Shown here piece by piece: positions 7,824-17,366 of a stretch of 64,000 nt of DNA. Below the pieces are notes generated by a model that was not told where the DNA came from, made no database searches, and was given only the letters and a program-made list of their open reading frames with translations. How positions within the stretch are numbered: the stretch's first letter is position 1; every line of letters begins with the position of its first letter. Origin of the DNA: an uncultured Bacilli bacterium (GTDB lineage Bacteria > Bacillota_I > Bacilli_A > RF39 > UBA660); assembly GCA_934149325.1 (NCBI GenBank), contig CAKPEJ010000001.1:49764-113763 (forward strand), given 5' to 3'. Both the position numbers and the translations under genes were made by a program.

Positions 7824-8390
7824 ATGAAGAAAAAGGGTAAATTAGTAGTACTATCCGGTCCATCTGGTGTTGGTAAAGATACTGTCGCAAATGAATATAT
7901 TAAAAATAATAATGCAATTATTTCTGTTTCCGCAACAACAAGAAAGATAAGAAATGGAGAAGTTGATGGAATAAATTATTATTTTTTAAATGAGAATGAA
8001 TTTAAAAATTGGATAGAAAAAGATAACTTTTTAGAATATGCAATGTATAATAATTGTTATTATGGTACACCTAAATCAAAAATAGAAGAAAATTTAAATA
8101 ATGGTATAGATGTATTTTTAGTTATTGAAGTTAAGGGTGGTCTACAAATAAAAGAAAAGGTAAAAGAAAGCATACTTATCTTCTTACTTCCACCAGATAT
8201 GGATGAATTAAAAAGAAGACTTAGTAATAGAAATACAGATACTAAAGAGATGATAGATAATAGAATGAAAATTGCAGAAGAAGAAATAAAAGTATCTGAA
8301 AAGTATGATTATAGAATTATAAATAATGATATAAAAACTACAGTAAAACAAATAGAAAATATAATAAAGTCTGAGAAACTAAAAGATTAG
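7824..8390 (+). CDS. gmk: Guanylate kinase
   Basis: A 188-residue protein that phosphorylates GMP to GDP with ATP. The P-loop is GPSGVGKDTV (residues 12-21, Asp where Gly/Ser is usual). The GMP-binding segment is SVSATTRKIRNGEVDGINYYF, with the lid region LKRRLSNRNTD. Length is normal for the family (about 190-205). ATG 7824 follows TGGAGGA. In Bacilli gmk usually sits near rpoZ and priA; those are absent here. Confidence 0.95.
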   Translation: MKKKGKLVVLSGPSGVGKDTVANEYIKNNNAIISVSATTRKIRNGEVDGINYYFLNENEFKNWIEKDNFLEYAMYNNCYYGTPKSKIEENLNNGIDVFLVIEVKGGLQIKEKVKESILIFLLPPDMDELKRRLSNRNTDTKEMIDNRMKIAEEEIKVSEKYDYRIINNDIKTTVKQIENIIKSEKLKD

Positions 8391-8404
8391 TTTCTTTTTT
8401 TTAT
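8372..8404 (+). terminator. Intrinsic terminator after gmk
   Basis: Stem AGAAACTA / TAGTTTCT with a 6-nt loop followed by T8; it overlaps the gmk stop codon. Confidence 0.85.
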
Positions 8405-8493
8405 TTAAAATTTGCTTTTTTTCTTCTTTTGTGGTATTGTATAACACAAATTTTATAAGTGAAGGAATTTTATGTATAAAAAGGGGAGTTTTT

Positions 8494-9189
8494 ATGAATA
8501 ATGTAGTAACAATGGTATCTAGCCAAAAAAATTATATAACAACACTAAATAAAGTAAATGAAGTAAATATTTATATTCATATAAAAAGAATTATAGATAT
8601 ACTTTTCTCTTTAACTCTATTAATTTTATTTTGTATTCCTATGCTTATAATATCATTACTAATAAAAATAGAAGATGGTGAAACAGTTTTATTTAAACAA
8701 AAAAGAACAGGAAAAAATGGTAAAAATATTAATATTTATAAATTTAGAAGTATGATAGTTGAAAATGATGTAAGAGATTTAAAATGTGAAGATAAATATA
8801 CTAAAGTAGGTAAATTTATTAGAAAAACGTCACTTGATGAACTTCCTCAAATAATAAATATCTTAAAAGGTGAAATGTCATTTATAGGACCAAGACCTTG
8901 GATTCCTGAATATTATGAAAATATGAATGTGATGCAAAGAGAAAGAGTAAAAGTTTTACCTGGATTAACAGGACTTGCTCAAATAAGTGGAAGAAATGGT
9001 ATATCAATTAATGAAAAAATAGTTAAAGATTTAGAATATGTAGATAAATTATCATTTAAAGAAGATTTAAAAATTCTAATTAGAACTTTTACAACTGTTT
9101 TTGAAAAAGAAAATGTTAATATTGGAAAAATGGGAATAAATGAGGAAATAGAAACTTTAAAAAATCAAAATAGTGTTTTTAATCTATAA
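8494..9189 (+). CDS. Initiating sugar-1-phosphate transferase (undecaprenyl-phosphate)
   Basis: A 231-residue bacterial sugar transferase (PF02397 type). It has one N-terminal membrane helix (about 27-52), then LFKQKRTGKNGKNINIYKFRSM, KTSLDELPQIINILKGEMSFIGPRP and VLPGLTGLAQISGRN, the conserved catalytic and phosphate-binding motifs. It starts surface polysaccharide repeat-unit assembly by loading a sugar phosphate onto undecaprenyl phosphate. The start is ATG 8494, 5 nt after AAGGGGAG. First gene of the polysaccharide locus that runs to 19450. Confidence 0.92.
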   Translation: MNNVVTMVSSQKNYITTLNKVNEVNIYIHIKRIIDILFSLTLLILFCIPMLIISLLIKIEDGETVLFKQKRTGKNGKNINIYKFRSMIVENDVRDLKCEDKYTKVGKFIRKTSLDELPQIINILKGEMSFIGPRPWIPEYYENMNVMQRERVKVLPGLTGLAQISGRNGISINEKIVKDLEYVDKLSFKEDLKILIRTFTTVFEKENVNIGKMGINEEIETLKNQNSVFNL

Positions 9190-9215
9190 TTTATATAAAT
9201 AAGAGGGGGATTTTT

Positions 9216-9965
9216 ATGAAGGATGATTTAATAAGTATCATCATTCCTGTATATAATGCTGAAAAATTTTTAGATGAAACAATTAATACTGTTCTTAATC
9301 AAACATATAAAAATTTTGAACTTATTTTGGTTAATGATGGTTCAAAAGATAAAAGTGTTGGTGTTATAAAGAAGTATAATGATAAAAGAATTAAATTAAT
9401 TGACAATAAAAATAATAAAGGCGCAGCTTTATCTAGAAATGATGGAATAAGAAAAGCTAAAGGAAGATATATATGCTTTTTAGATGCTGATGATTTATGG
9501 AATAAAGAAAAATTAGAAAAACAAATAAATTTTATTAAAGAAAAAGAATGTGCTTTTTCATTTACTGGTTATGAATTTGCAAATGAAAATGGTATTCCAA
9601 ATGGTAAGAAAGTATTTATTCCAAAAAAATTAAATTATAAGAGTGCTTTAAAGAATACTACAATATCAACAATTACTGTAATGATTGATACAAAGAAAAT
9701 GGATAAAGATTTGATATATATGAATAATGTAAAAAGTGAAGATACAGCTACTTGGTGGAATATATTAAAAAATGGATATGAAGCATTTGGGTTAAATGAA
9801 ATTTTATCATTTTATAGAAGAAGTGATGGTACTTTATCTTCAAATAAAATAGAAGCAATAAGAAGAATATGGAATTTATATAGAAATGTTTTTAAATTAG
9901 GTTTCTTTTATAGTTTATATAATTTTGTATTTTATGCTATAAATGCAGTTAAGAGAAGAATATAA
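9216..9965 (+). CDS. GT2 family glycosyltransferase (TuaG/EpsJ type)
   Basis: A 249-residue GT-A fold transferase: ISIIIPVYNAEKFLDETINTVL, VNDGSKDKS (nucleotide binding), CFLDADDLW (DxD metal motif, about residues 87-95). The middle FSFTGYEF ... TVMIDTKK ... EDTATWWNILK resembles TuaG-like enzymes. It adds a sugar to the lipid-linked repeat unit on the cytoplasmic face; donor and acceptor cannot be told. Strong AGAGGGGG ribosome binding site. Confidence 0.9.
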   Translation: MKDDLISIIIPVYNAEKFLDETINTVLNQTYKNFELILVNDGSKDKSVGVIKKYNDKRIKLIDNKNNKGAALSRNDGIRKAKGRYICFLDADDLWNKEKLEKQINFIKEKECAFSFTGYEFANENGIPNGKKVFIPKKLNYKSALKNTTISTITVMIDTKKMDKDLIYMNNVKSEDTATWWNILKNGYEAFGLNEILSFYRRSDGTLSSNKIEAIRRIWNLYRNVFKLGFFYSLYNFVFYAINAVKRRI

Positions 9966-9977
9966 AGAGGGGTTGTT

Positions 9978-11180
9978 ATGATTAGAAAATTTTTGGATAG
10001 TTTAAAATATTTAAAAATTAAAGATTTTGTATCAATATTTGAATTTCTTGTTTTATTATTACCAGCATTATTATTTAAATTAATAAATAAAATAAGAAAA
10101 AAAGATATATGGCTTATTTGTGAAAATAGTGACGCTGCAAGGGATAATGGATATCACTTTTTTAAATATATAAGGGAAAATCATCCTAATGTTAATGTTT
10201 ATTATGTAATAGACAAAATATCTCCTGATTATAAAAAAGTAAAAAAATATGGGAATATTATAGAATATGGAAGTATTAAACATTGGATATATTATTTAGC
10301 TGCTACTAAAAATATTAGTACTCAAAAATCAGGAAATCCAAATCCTCCATTATTTTATGTACTACATGTATATTTTAAATTATTTAATAACAGAGTATAT
10401 TTAAAACATGGAATTGTAAAAGATGATGCAAAGTATTTATATTATGATAAAACTTATTTTAGAACAATTACTTGTGGTGCAAAAAAAGAATATGAATATA
10501 TAAAAGAAAAATTTGGTTATCCAAGTGAAAATGTCAAATATACAGGACTTGCAAGATTTGATAATCTTTATAATAATAAAGTAAATAAAAAACAAATTTT
10601 AATAATGCCAACTTGGAGAACTTCTCTTGGAAGAGAAAAAAATATTCTTTCAAAAAAAGAAAATTTTATAGATAGTGTTTATTTTAAATCATGGAATAGT
10701 TTATTAAATGATAAAAAATTATTAAATTATATAAATAAAAATAACATAACAATTTATTTCTATCCGCATCATAATATGCAAAAATATATAAAATGTTTTA
10801 ATATAGATAATGAAAATATAAAGGTAGTTGATAATTCTTATATAGATATACAAACACTTTTAAAAACATCATCATTGCTTATAACTGATTATTCTAGTGT
10901 ATATATGGATTTTGCATATATGGAAAAACCTATTATATATTATCAATTTGATTATGATGAATATAGAAAAAATCAATTAAACGAAGGATATTTTAATTAT
11001 GAAGAAGATGGGTTTGGAAAAGTTTTAAAAAATAAAGATAAAGTTATTAGTAAAATTATTTATTATATAAATAATTCATATCAGATAGAAAAAAAGTATA
11101 TAAAAAGAATGAAAGATTTTTATCCTTTACATGATCAAAATAACTCTAAAAGAATATATGAAGAAATAAAGAAGTGGTAA
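9978..11180 (+). CDS. CDP-glycerol glycerophosphotransferase family protein
   Basis: A 400-residue TagF/TagB-like protein (PF04464). The N-terminal basic amphipathic region is followed by NPPLFYVLH, RVYLKHGIVKDDAKYL (catalytic His region) and KYTGLARFDNL. Also present are ILIMPTWRTSLG, FYPHHNMQKYI, SSLLITDYSSVYMDFAYM and PIIYYQFDYDEY. Such enzymes transfer glycerol or ribitol phosphate from CDP-activated donors, so the polymer may carry glycerol-phosphate. No tagD-like donor gene is in the window. Confidence 0.9.
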   Translation: MIRKFLDSLKYLKIKDFVSIFEFLVLLLPALLFKLINKIRKKDIWLICENSDAARDNGYHFFKYIRENHPNVNVYYVIDKISPDYKKVKKYGNIIEYGSIKHWIYYLAATKNISTQKSGNPNPPLFYVLHVYFKLFNNRVYLKHGIVKDDAKYLYYDKTYFRTITCGAKKEYEYIKEKFGYPSENVKYTGLARFDNLYNNKVNKKQILIMPTWRTSLGREKNILSKKENFIDSVYFKSWNSLLNDKKLLNYINKNNITIYFYPHHNMQKYIKCFNIDNENIKVVDNSYIDIQTLLKTSSLLITDYSSVYMDFAYMEKPIIYYQFDYDEYRKNQLNEGYFNYEEDGFGKVLKNKDKVISKIIYYINNSYQIEKKYIKRMKDFYPLHDQNNSKRIYEEIKKW

Positions 11181-11181
11181 T

Positions 11182-12240
11182 ATGAAAAAAGAAATATTAG
11201 TTAGTATTATTGTACCAGTATATAATTGTGAAAAGTATATTGATGATTGTATTTTATCATTGATAAATCAAACATATAAAAATATAGAAATAATTATTAT
11301 AAATGATGGTTCTACTGATAAAAGTTTAGAAATATTAAAAAAGTATAAAGATAAGAGAATCAAATTATACAATCAACAAAATAAGGGTACTAATCTAGCA
11401 AGAAAAAAAGGAATAACAAAATCAAATGGTGATTATATAATGTTTGTAGATTCAGATGATTATATATCATCTTTTGCGGTAGAAAAACTAGTAGATTTAA
11501 TAAATAAAAAAAGTGTAAAGGTTATTAGGTTTAATGGTATTAATGAACCTAGTAAATTATTAAAAAATCCATATGATTTAAAAAATAAAAGTTTAAAAAT
11601 TATAAATAAAAAAGAAATATATAATCTACTTTTAAATACAAAAATATTAAATAATTTATGTTTTACTATATATGAAAAAAATTTATTTGATAATATTTCT
11701 GCATTAAATTATGATTTATCAAATTGTGAAGATTATTTAACTAATTTAGATATATATTCAAAGGTAGATAAATTATTAATTATAGGTGATGTTTTATATC
11801 ATTACAGAGAAAATTTATCATCAACTACTAAAGAAATAAAAGAAGATAAAATTATAAGAAATACAAAAGAACTGTTATTTGTTTATAATGAGTTATTTGA
11901 ATATTTAAAAAAATGGAATTTAAATACGAAAGAAAATAAAAAAAATGTAGCATTCAAGATAATTGAATCTTCTAAATCGTGTTTCTTTAATATACTTAGA
12001 GTAAAAAACATAAAAAAGAAAACAATTATAGATTATAGTAAAGAAATATTTGACTCTAATATATTTGAAAATGTTAGAGAAATAATTTCTTATAATGATA
12101 TAAAAATGATATTAAATAATAATTCGTTTTTGTATAGGATAAAACACCAAAATAATATAAAAAATATTTATTATAAAAGATATAATAGATTATATATAAA
12201 TAAATATTTAATAAAAATAAAAGACTTTGTAAGAAGGTGA
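11182..12240 (+). CDS. GT2 family glycosyltransferase
   Basis: A 352-residue protein. The N-terminal GT-A domain has VSIIVPVYNCEKYIDDCI, INDGSTDKS and MFVDSDDYI (DxD). The C-terminal 200 residues are Lys/Asn-rich and not diagnostic. It starts one base after the preceding gene, so it is translationally linked. It ends with a TGA used as stop; the next gene begins seven bases later. Confidence 0.9.
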   Translation: MKKEILVSIIVPVYNCEKYIDDCILSLINQTYKNIEIIIINDGSTDKSLEILKKYKDKRIKLYNQQNKGTNLARKKGITKSNGDYIMFVDSDDYISSFAVEKLVDLINKKSVKVIRFNGINEPSKLLKNPYDLKNKSLKIINKKEIYNLLLNTKILNNLCFTIYEKNLFDNISALNYDLSNCEDYLTNLDIYSKVDKLLIIGDVLYHYRENLSSTTKEIKEDKIIRNTKELLFVYNELFEYLKKWNLNTKENKKNVAFKIIESSKSCFFNILRVKNIKKKTIIDYSKEIFDSNIFENVREIISYNDIKMILNNNSFLYRIKHQNNIKNIYYKRYNRLYINKYLIKIKDFVRR

Positions 12241-12246
12241 TGAAAA

Positions 12247-13167
12247 ATGATAAAAAAATATATGAGAGGAAGACTTGGTAATCAATTATTTCAATATGCA
12301 ACTATTAGATATATACAGGAAGTAAATGGAAATAATGATAAAATATGCTTAAATTTTTCAAAATATATTTATAGTAAAAATTTTGAAAATGAGCTTAAAT
12401 ATTTCAATGTAAAAAAATATGATGAAGTTTCTAAAATAAAAGTAACAGTCTCTCAATTATTTTTAATTCTTTATTACAAGGTTTTAAAAAAAATGATTTA
12501 TATATTTGATAATAAAAATTATTATGATAGAAGATATAATTTAGAAAAGAAAATTAGTAAGAAATTAATAAAAAAAGGAATTTATTGGAAAGAAGATGGA
12601 GCATTAAATATTCTTCCAACAAATTACAAAGATAAGATTGTAATAGGTCATTTTGAAAGTATTAAAAATTTTGATTTAATAAAAGAAAATTTGAAAGAAG
12701 AATTTACTCCAAAATTACCACCTATTAAGAAAAATAAAAAATTATATGACATTATTGAAAAAAATAATTCTGTATGTATATCAATAAGACGTGGTGATTT
12801 TGTTGATGATGAAAATATAAGCAAAAAATTTAATGTATGTGGTATAGCATATTTTGAAAATGCAGTAAAAGAAATAAAGAAAAAAATAAAAGACCCAGTA
12901 TTTATAATATTTTCAGATGATATTACTTGGTGTAAAGAAAATATAAAATTGAATGATAAAATGTATTTCGAAGATGGAAATGATCCTGTATGGGAAAAAC
13001 TTAGACTTATGTATTCATGCAAACATTTTATAATAAGTAATTCAACATTCAGTTTCTGGGCACAATATTTATCTAGAAATGATAAAAAAATAGTTGTTGC
13101 GCCAAAAATATGGAGAAATGGATGGTATTGCAAGGACATATATAGTGATGATTGGATTTTAGTTTAG
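12247..13167 (+). CDS. GT11-like alpha-1,2-fucosyltransferase
   Basis: A 306-residue protein with the GT11 hallmarks: RGRLGNQLFQYATIRYI at the N-terminus, CISIRRGDFVDD (donor-binding HxRRxD-type motif), VFIIFSDDITWCKENI and FIISNSTFSFWAQYLS. This family transfers fucose from GDP-fucose, and some members transfer other sugars. No GDP-fucose synthesis genes are in the window. AAGGTGATG precedes ATG 12247. Confidence 0.88.
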   Translation: MIKKYMRGRLGNQLFQYATIRYIQEVNGNNDKICLNFSKYIYSKNFENELKYFNVKKYDEVSKIKVTVSQLFLILYYKVLKKMIYIFDNKNYYDRRYNLEKKISKKLIKKGIYWKEDGALNILPTNYKDKIVIGHFESIKNFDLIKENLKEEFTPKLPPIKKNKKLYDIIEKNNSVCISIRRGDFVDDENISKKFNVCGIAYFENAVKEIKKKIKDPVFIIFSDDITWCKENIKLNDKMYFEDGNDPVWEKLRLMYSCKHFIISNSTFSFWAQYLSRNDKKIVVAPKIWRNGWYCKDIYSDDWILV

Positions 13168-13186
13168 ATTTAAGGAGGAAATAAAT

Positions 13187-14251
13187 ATGGTAAGTTTATT
13201 ATTTTACTTAAGTATATTTCTAGTAATATTTATTATTAGTTATATAGGTAGTATTTTTTATAAGAAAAATAAAAAAATAGGTAATTTTATAATTATATTA
13301 AGTTTTTTAGTCATGCTTATTATACTTGGTTTTAGGTATAAAGTTGGAACTGATTATGAGACTTATTTAACTTATTATAATACAATTAAATTAAGCAGTT
13401 GGTCCAATTTATTTTTATTAAAATGGGAAAAGGGTGCTTTAGTATTTTTTAAACTTGTGTCAATGTTATTTAATAAACCATATATAATATTTATTATAAT
13501 TTCATTTTTACAGTTATATCCAATTTATAAAATGAACAAGCTATATGAATTTAAATATTTACCTTATTCCTTACTATGTTTTTTGACCTTATATATGCCA
13601 TTTTTTATGAATGGTATGAGACAGGGTATAGCAATGAGCTTCTCATTATACAGTTTTTCACTTTTAATGCATAAAAATTATAAAAAAGCATTTTTTGCAA
13701 CATTAATTGGAATATTATTTCATAAAACAGCACTATTATTATTGCCGTTTATAATATTATATATTTTTATAAAAAATAAAAATTATTCAAAATGTTCATT
13801 TATATTATCTATATTTTTATCAATAATTATATTATTTTTCTTAAAAGATTTTTTTATAGAAAATGATATATCAACATATAGTTCATATTTAGATGATATT
13901 AATGTTAGTAAAATATCAATAAAACCTATTTTATGGTATATACCATCAATTATAATTATTTTCTTATTTGGGAAAAAAGATATTATATTTAGAAATTATA
14001 ATGGATTATTTTTAAGTGGTGTATTATTTAATATTATTGGTACATCAGCACATTACTTAAATAGAATATCTTATTATTTTACTTTTTTTGAAATAATACT
14101 TATTCCTTATTTAATTTGTAATATTAAAGATGAAAAAAGCAAAAAAATTGTGAAGTTAATATACATTATATATTTAATTATATATTTTATATATCAATTT
14201 TATATATCAGGAAAAAATGAGATATTCCCATATAAAATAATAAATTTTTAG
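13187..14251 (+). CDS. EpsG/Wzy-like polysaccharide polymerase
   Basis: A 354-residue integral membrane protein with about ten hydrophobic segments. EpsG-family motifs are LGFRYKVGTDYETY in the first large loop and MNGMRQGIAMSFSLYSF. It probably polymerises flipped repeat units on the outer face. It lies directly upstream of the flippase gene, the common Wzx/Wzy pairing. AAGGAGGAAATAAAT gives a strong ribosome binding site. Confidence 0.87.
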   Translation: MVSLLFYLSIFLVIFIISYIGSIFYKKNKKIGNFIIILSFLVMLIILGFRYKVGTDYETYLTYYNTIKLSSWSNLFLLKWEKGALVFFKLVSMLFNKPYIIFIIISFLQLYPIYKMNKLYEFKYLPYSLLCFLTLYMPFFMNGMRQGIAMSFSLYSFSLLMHKNYKKAFFATLIGILFHKTALLLLPFIILYIFIKNKNYSKCSFILSIFLSIIILFFLKDFFIENDISTYSSYLDDINVSKISIKPILWYIPSIIIIFLFGKKDIIFRNYNGLFLSGVLFNIIGTSAHYLNRISYYFTFFEIILIPYLICNIKDEKSKKIVKLIYIIYLIIYFIYQFYISGKNEIFPYKIINF

Positions 14252-14264
14252 AAAGGAAAATATT

Positions 14265-15773
14265 ATGAGAAAGAAAAATTCATTTAAAAATATGGTTGCA
14301 TCTATTATCTCTAACGTCGTTACTATATTAATAGGTCTTGTAGCGCAAAATATATTTATTAATATTTTAGGTGAAGAGTTTTTGGGGTTAAATGGTCTTT
14401 TTAATAATATAATTGCGATGCTTAGTATTGCTGAACTTGGTTTAGGAAGTGCAATTATATATAATTTGTACAAACCAATCGCAACAAATGATATAGAAAA
14501 AATAAAATCATTAATGATATATTATAAAAAAAGTTATAGAATAGTTGCTTTAGTTATATTCGTTATTGGATTATTAATAATCCCAATTTTACCATTCTTT
14601 ATTGAGAATATTTCTATAAAAATTAATATAAATTTAATATATATATTGTTTTTATTAGATTCAGTATGTTCATATTTATTATCTTATAAAAGAAGTATAT
14701 TATATGCAAATCAAAAAAATTATATTATAAATATTATTCATATAGGATATACATTTATTTTAAATATAGTACAAATAATTATTCTTTTTGAAACAAAAAA
14801 TTATTATTTGTATTTGATTACTAAGATTATTTTAAGAATTTTAGAAAATATTGTTATAAGTTTTATTGCTAATAAAAAATATCCTTATATAAAAGACAAA
14901 AAGTATAACAAATTGGATAAAAAAACCGAAAAAGATATAAATACAAAAGTAAGATCTTTATTCTTTCATAAAATAGGTTCATTTGCTGTACTTGGATCAG
15001 ATAATCTTATAATATCAAAAATGCTTGGTGTTGTTACCGTTGGTCTTTATTCAAATTACTATATGATAATAAATGCTGTACAAACTATATTTGGACAAAT
15101 AATATCATCAGCAACTGCTAGTGTAGGTAATTTGCTAGCAACTGAAAAGGAAGATAAATGTTATGATGTATTTAAAAAAATTAGATTTTTAAATTTTTAT
15201 GTTTCAACATTTTCTAGTGTATCTGTATTAGTAATAATGGATAGTTTTATTAAGATTTGGATAGGAGATAAATTTATATTACCTAAAATTGTACTTTTTA
15301 CATTAGTTTTTAATCTTTATCAAAAATTAATGAGAAATACATACTCTAGTTTTAAGGAAGCAGCAGGTATCTTTTATGAGGATAGATTTATACCAATAAT
15401 AGAGGCTGTAGTAAATATTATTTCATCTATTATATTATGCCATTATTTTGGTTTAGCAGGTGTATTTATGGGGACTATAATTAGTGGACTTGTATTATGG
15501 TGTTTTAGTTATCCTAAATATGTATATAAAAAACTATTTAAAAAAACATATTTATCATATGCTAAAGAAACAGTAGGTTATATAATATTATTTGTTTTAA
15601 TTTCTATAATTACATATTCAGTATCTAATATATTTAATTTTAGTAATAATTATATTTGTTTGTTAAATAATATATTAATATGTCTTATTGTTCCAAATTT
15701 ATTAATTATTACAATATTTAGAAAAACAGATAATTTTAAATATTTTATTAATATATTAAAAAGAAAATATTAA
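14265..15773 (+). CDS. Wzx-type oligosaccharide flippase
   Basis: A 502-residue protein with 12 or more predicted membrane helices. The N-terminus NMVASIISNVVTILIGLVAQ and ILGEEFLGLNGLFNNIIAMLSIAELGLGSAI are characteristic of polysaccharide-biosynthesis MOP-family exporters. It is predicted to move lipid-linked repeat units across the membrane. It sits next to the EpsG/Wzy-like gene and is the last gene before a new promoter. Confidence 0.9.
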   Translation: MRKKNSFKNMVASIISNVVTILIGLVAQNIFINILGEEFLGLNGLFNNIIAMLSIAELGLGSAIIYNLYKPIATNDIEKIKSLMIYYKKSYRIVALVIFVIGLLIIPILPFFIENISIKININLIYILFLLDSVCSYLLSYKRSILYANQKNYIINIIHIGYTFILNIVQIIILFETKNYYLYLITKIILRILENIVISFIANKKYPYIKDKKYNKLDKKTEKDINTKVRSLFFHKIGSFAVLGSDNLIISKMLGVVTVGLYSNYYMIINAVQTIFGQIISSATASVGNLLATEKEDKCYDVFKKIRFLNFYVSTFSSVSVLVIMDSFIKIWIGDKFILPKIVLFTLVFNLYQKLMRNTYSSFKEAAGIFYEDRFIPIIEAVVNIISSIILCHYFGLAGVFMGTIISGLVLWCFSYPKYVYKKLFKKTYLSYAKETVGYIILFVLISIITYSVSNIFNFSNNYICLLNNILICLIVPNLLIITIFRKTDNFKYFINILKRKY

Positions 15774-15777
15774 AAAT

Positions 15778-15806
15778 TTGCGTATATTTACTATTTGATG
15801 TATAAT
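15778..15806 (+). promoter_or_regulatory. Sigma-A-type promoter before the LCP gene
   Basis: TTGCGT, 17-bp spacer, TATAAT. It separates the assembly genes from the export/regulatory part (LCP, kinase, phosphatase). Confidence 0.75.
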
Positions 15807-15844
15807 AATGCGCGTTTAAAAAAACGAAAAGAGGAATGATGAAA

Positions 15845-17317
15845 ATGAAAAATAATAATAAAAAAGATGATACAAAAATAATTAATATAGTTACATCTAT
15901 AATGGGTATTTTACTTATTGTTTTAACAGTTTCACTTATGTATGCTTTTTACAAATCAAATGTATTAAAACTAAGTTATATAATAGTTATCGGAATAATT
16001 GTTTTATTAATAGATACATTATTAATTGTTAAACTTGAAAATAAAAATAAATCTAAATATAAAAGATATGTAACATCATTTATATCTTTAATATTTGTAT
16101 TTATTTACGGTATAATTATTTCTTACATAATAGATACAGTAAAATTTGTAAGTAATATATCTAAAATAAATAATTATGAATATCAAACATATTCTGTTAT
16201 GGTACCAGATAAAAGTAATATAAAAAATATAAAAGAATTAGATGATAAAATTATTGGTTTTATATCTAATAGTACTTATTTAAAGGAATCAAAAGAAACT
16301 TTAAGTAAGAAAGCTAAGATTGCTTTTAAATCAAAAGATTATGAAGATACAGCATCAATCATTAATGCACTTAATAATAATGATATAACTGCTATTACTT
16401 TTGAAAATACTTATGTTGAATTATTAAAAGAAAATAATAGTGATGCTTTTAATGATTTAAGAGTTATATATACATATAAAGTTAAAATAAAGGTAAATAA
16501 AAAGATGAAAAAATCATCTTCATTTGATATTACAAATAATCCATTTGCAGTTTATATTAGTGGTTCTGATTCAAGAGGAAAATTATCAGATACAGCAAGA
16601 AGTGATGTAAATATTGTTGCAGTAGTTAATCCAAAAACTAATAAAATATTACTTGTTTCAATTCCAAGAGATTATTATGTACAACTTCATGGTACAACTG
16701 GTGTAAAAGATAAATTAACTCATGCTGGAATATATGGTGTAGATATGAGTAAAAATACAATTAGTGATTTACTTGATACTAATATAGATTATTATTTAAA
16801 AGTTGGATTTGATACAGTTACTGATTTAGTAGACGTAATAGGTGGAATAGATGTATATTCAGATCAAGTATTAAATCTAAAGGGAAGAAATAATAAAAAA
16901 TGTGATTTTTATATAGGAACAAATAGTGTAGATGGAGCGTGTGCTCTTGCATTTGCTAGAGAAAGAAAATCATATACATCAGGAGATAGACATAGAGGTG
17001 AAAATCAACAAGAAATAATAACAGCAATTATAGAAAAAATAAGTTCTAATCCATCTATTTTAGTTAAATATAAAGATATTTTAAAGGCATTAGATTCATC
17101 TTTTGAAACAAATATGAGTTATGAAGATATAACAACTTTAATAAAAGAAGAGTTAACAAGTCTTACAAAATGGGAAGTAGAATCAATTAGTTTAGATGGT
17201 ACTGGAAGTAGTGAACCAACATACAGTATGGGTAGTCAAAAATTATATGTTATGATTCCTGATGAAACTACAGTTAATAATGCTAAAGAAAAAATAAACG
17301 AATATTTGCAAAAATAA
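15845..17317 (+). CDS. LytR-CpsA-Psr (LCP) family polymer ligase
   Basis: About 490 residues. Three N-terminal membrane helices (about 15-120) are followed by a CpsA-like accessory domain (about 130-215) and the LCP catalytic domain from YISGSDSRGKLSDTARSDVNIV onward, with VSIPRDYYVQL, DVIGGIDVYSD and ALAFARERKS. The conserved Arg and Asp that bind the polyprenyl pyrophosphate are present. LCP enzymes attach capsule or teichoic-type polymers to peptidoglycan. Three ATGs cluster at the 5' end; I chose 15845 because GAGGA at 15831-15835 is 9 nt upstream. Confidence 0.9.
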   Translation: MKNNNKKDDTKIINIVTSIMGILLIVLTVSLMYAFYKSNVLKLSYIIVIGIIVLLIDTLLIVKLENKNKSKYKRYVTSFISLIFVFIYGIIISYIIDTVKFVSNISKINNYEYQTYSVMVPDKSNIKNIKELDDKIIGFISNSTYLKESKETLSKKAKIAFKSKDYEDTASIINALNNNDITAITFENTYVELLKENNSDAFNDLRVIYTYKVKIKVNKKMKKSSSFDITNNPFAVYISGSDSRGKLSDTARSDVNIVAVVNPKTNKILLVSIPRDYYVQLHGTTGVKDKLTHAGIYGVDMSKNTISDLLDTNIDYYLKVGFDTVTDLVDVIGGIDVYSDQVLNLKGRNNKKCDFYIGTNSVDGACALAFARERKSYTSGDRHRGENQQEIITAIIEKISSNPSILVKYKDILKALDSSFETNMSYEDITTLIKEELTSLTKWEVESISLDGTGSSEPTYSMGSQKLYVMIPDETTVNNAKEKINEYLQK

Positions 17318-17366
17318 GGATTTTGTGTTAATATATGCAACAAATAAAAAAAGGGGGATTTTATTT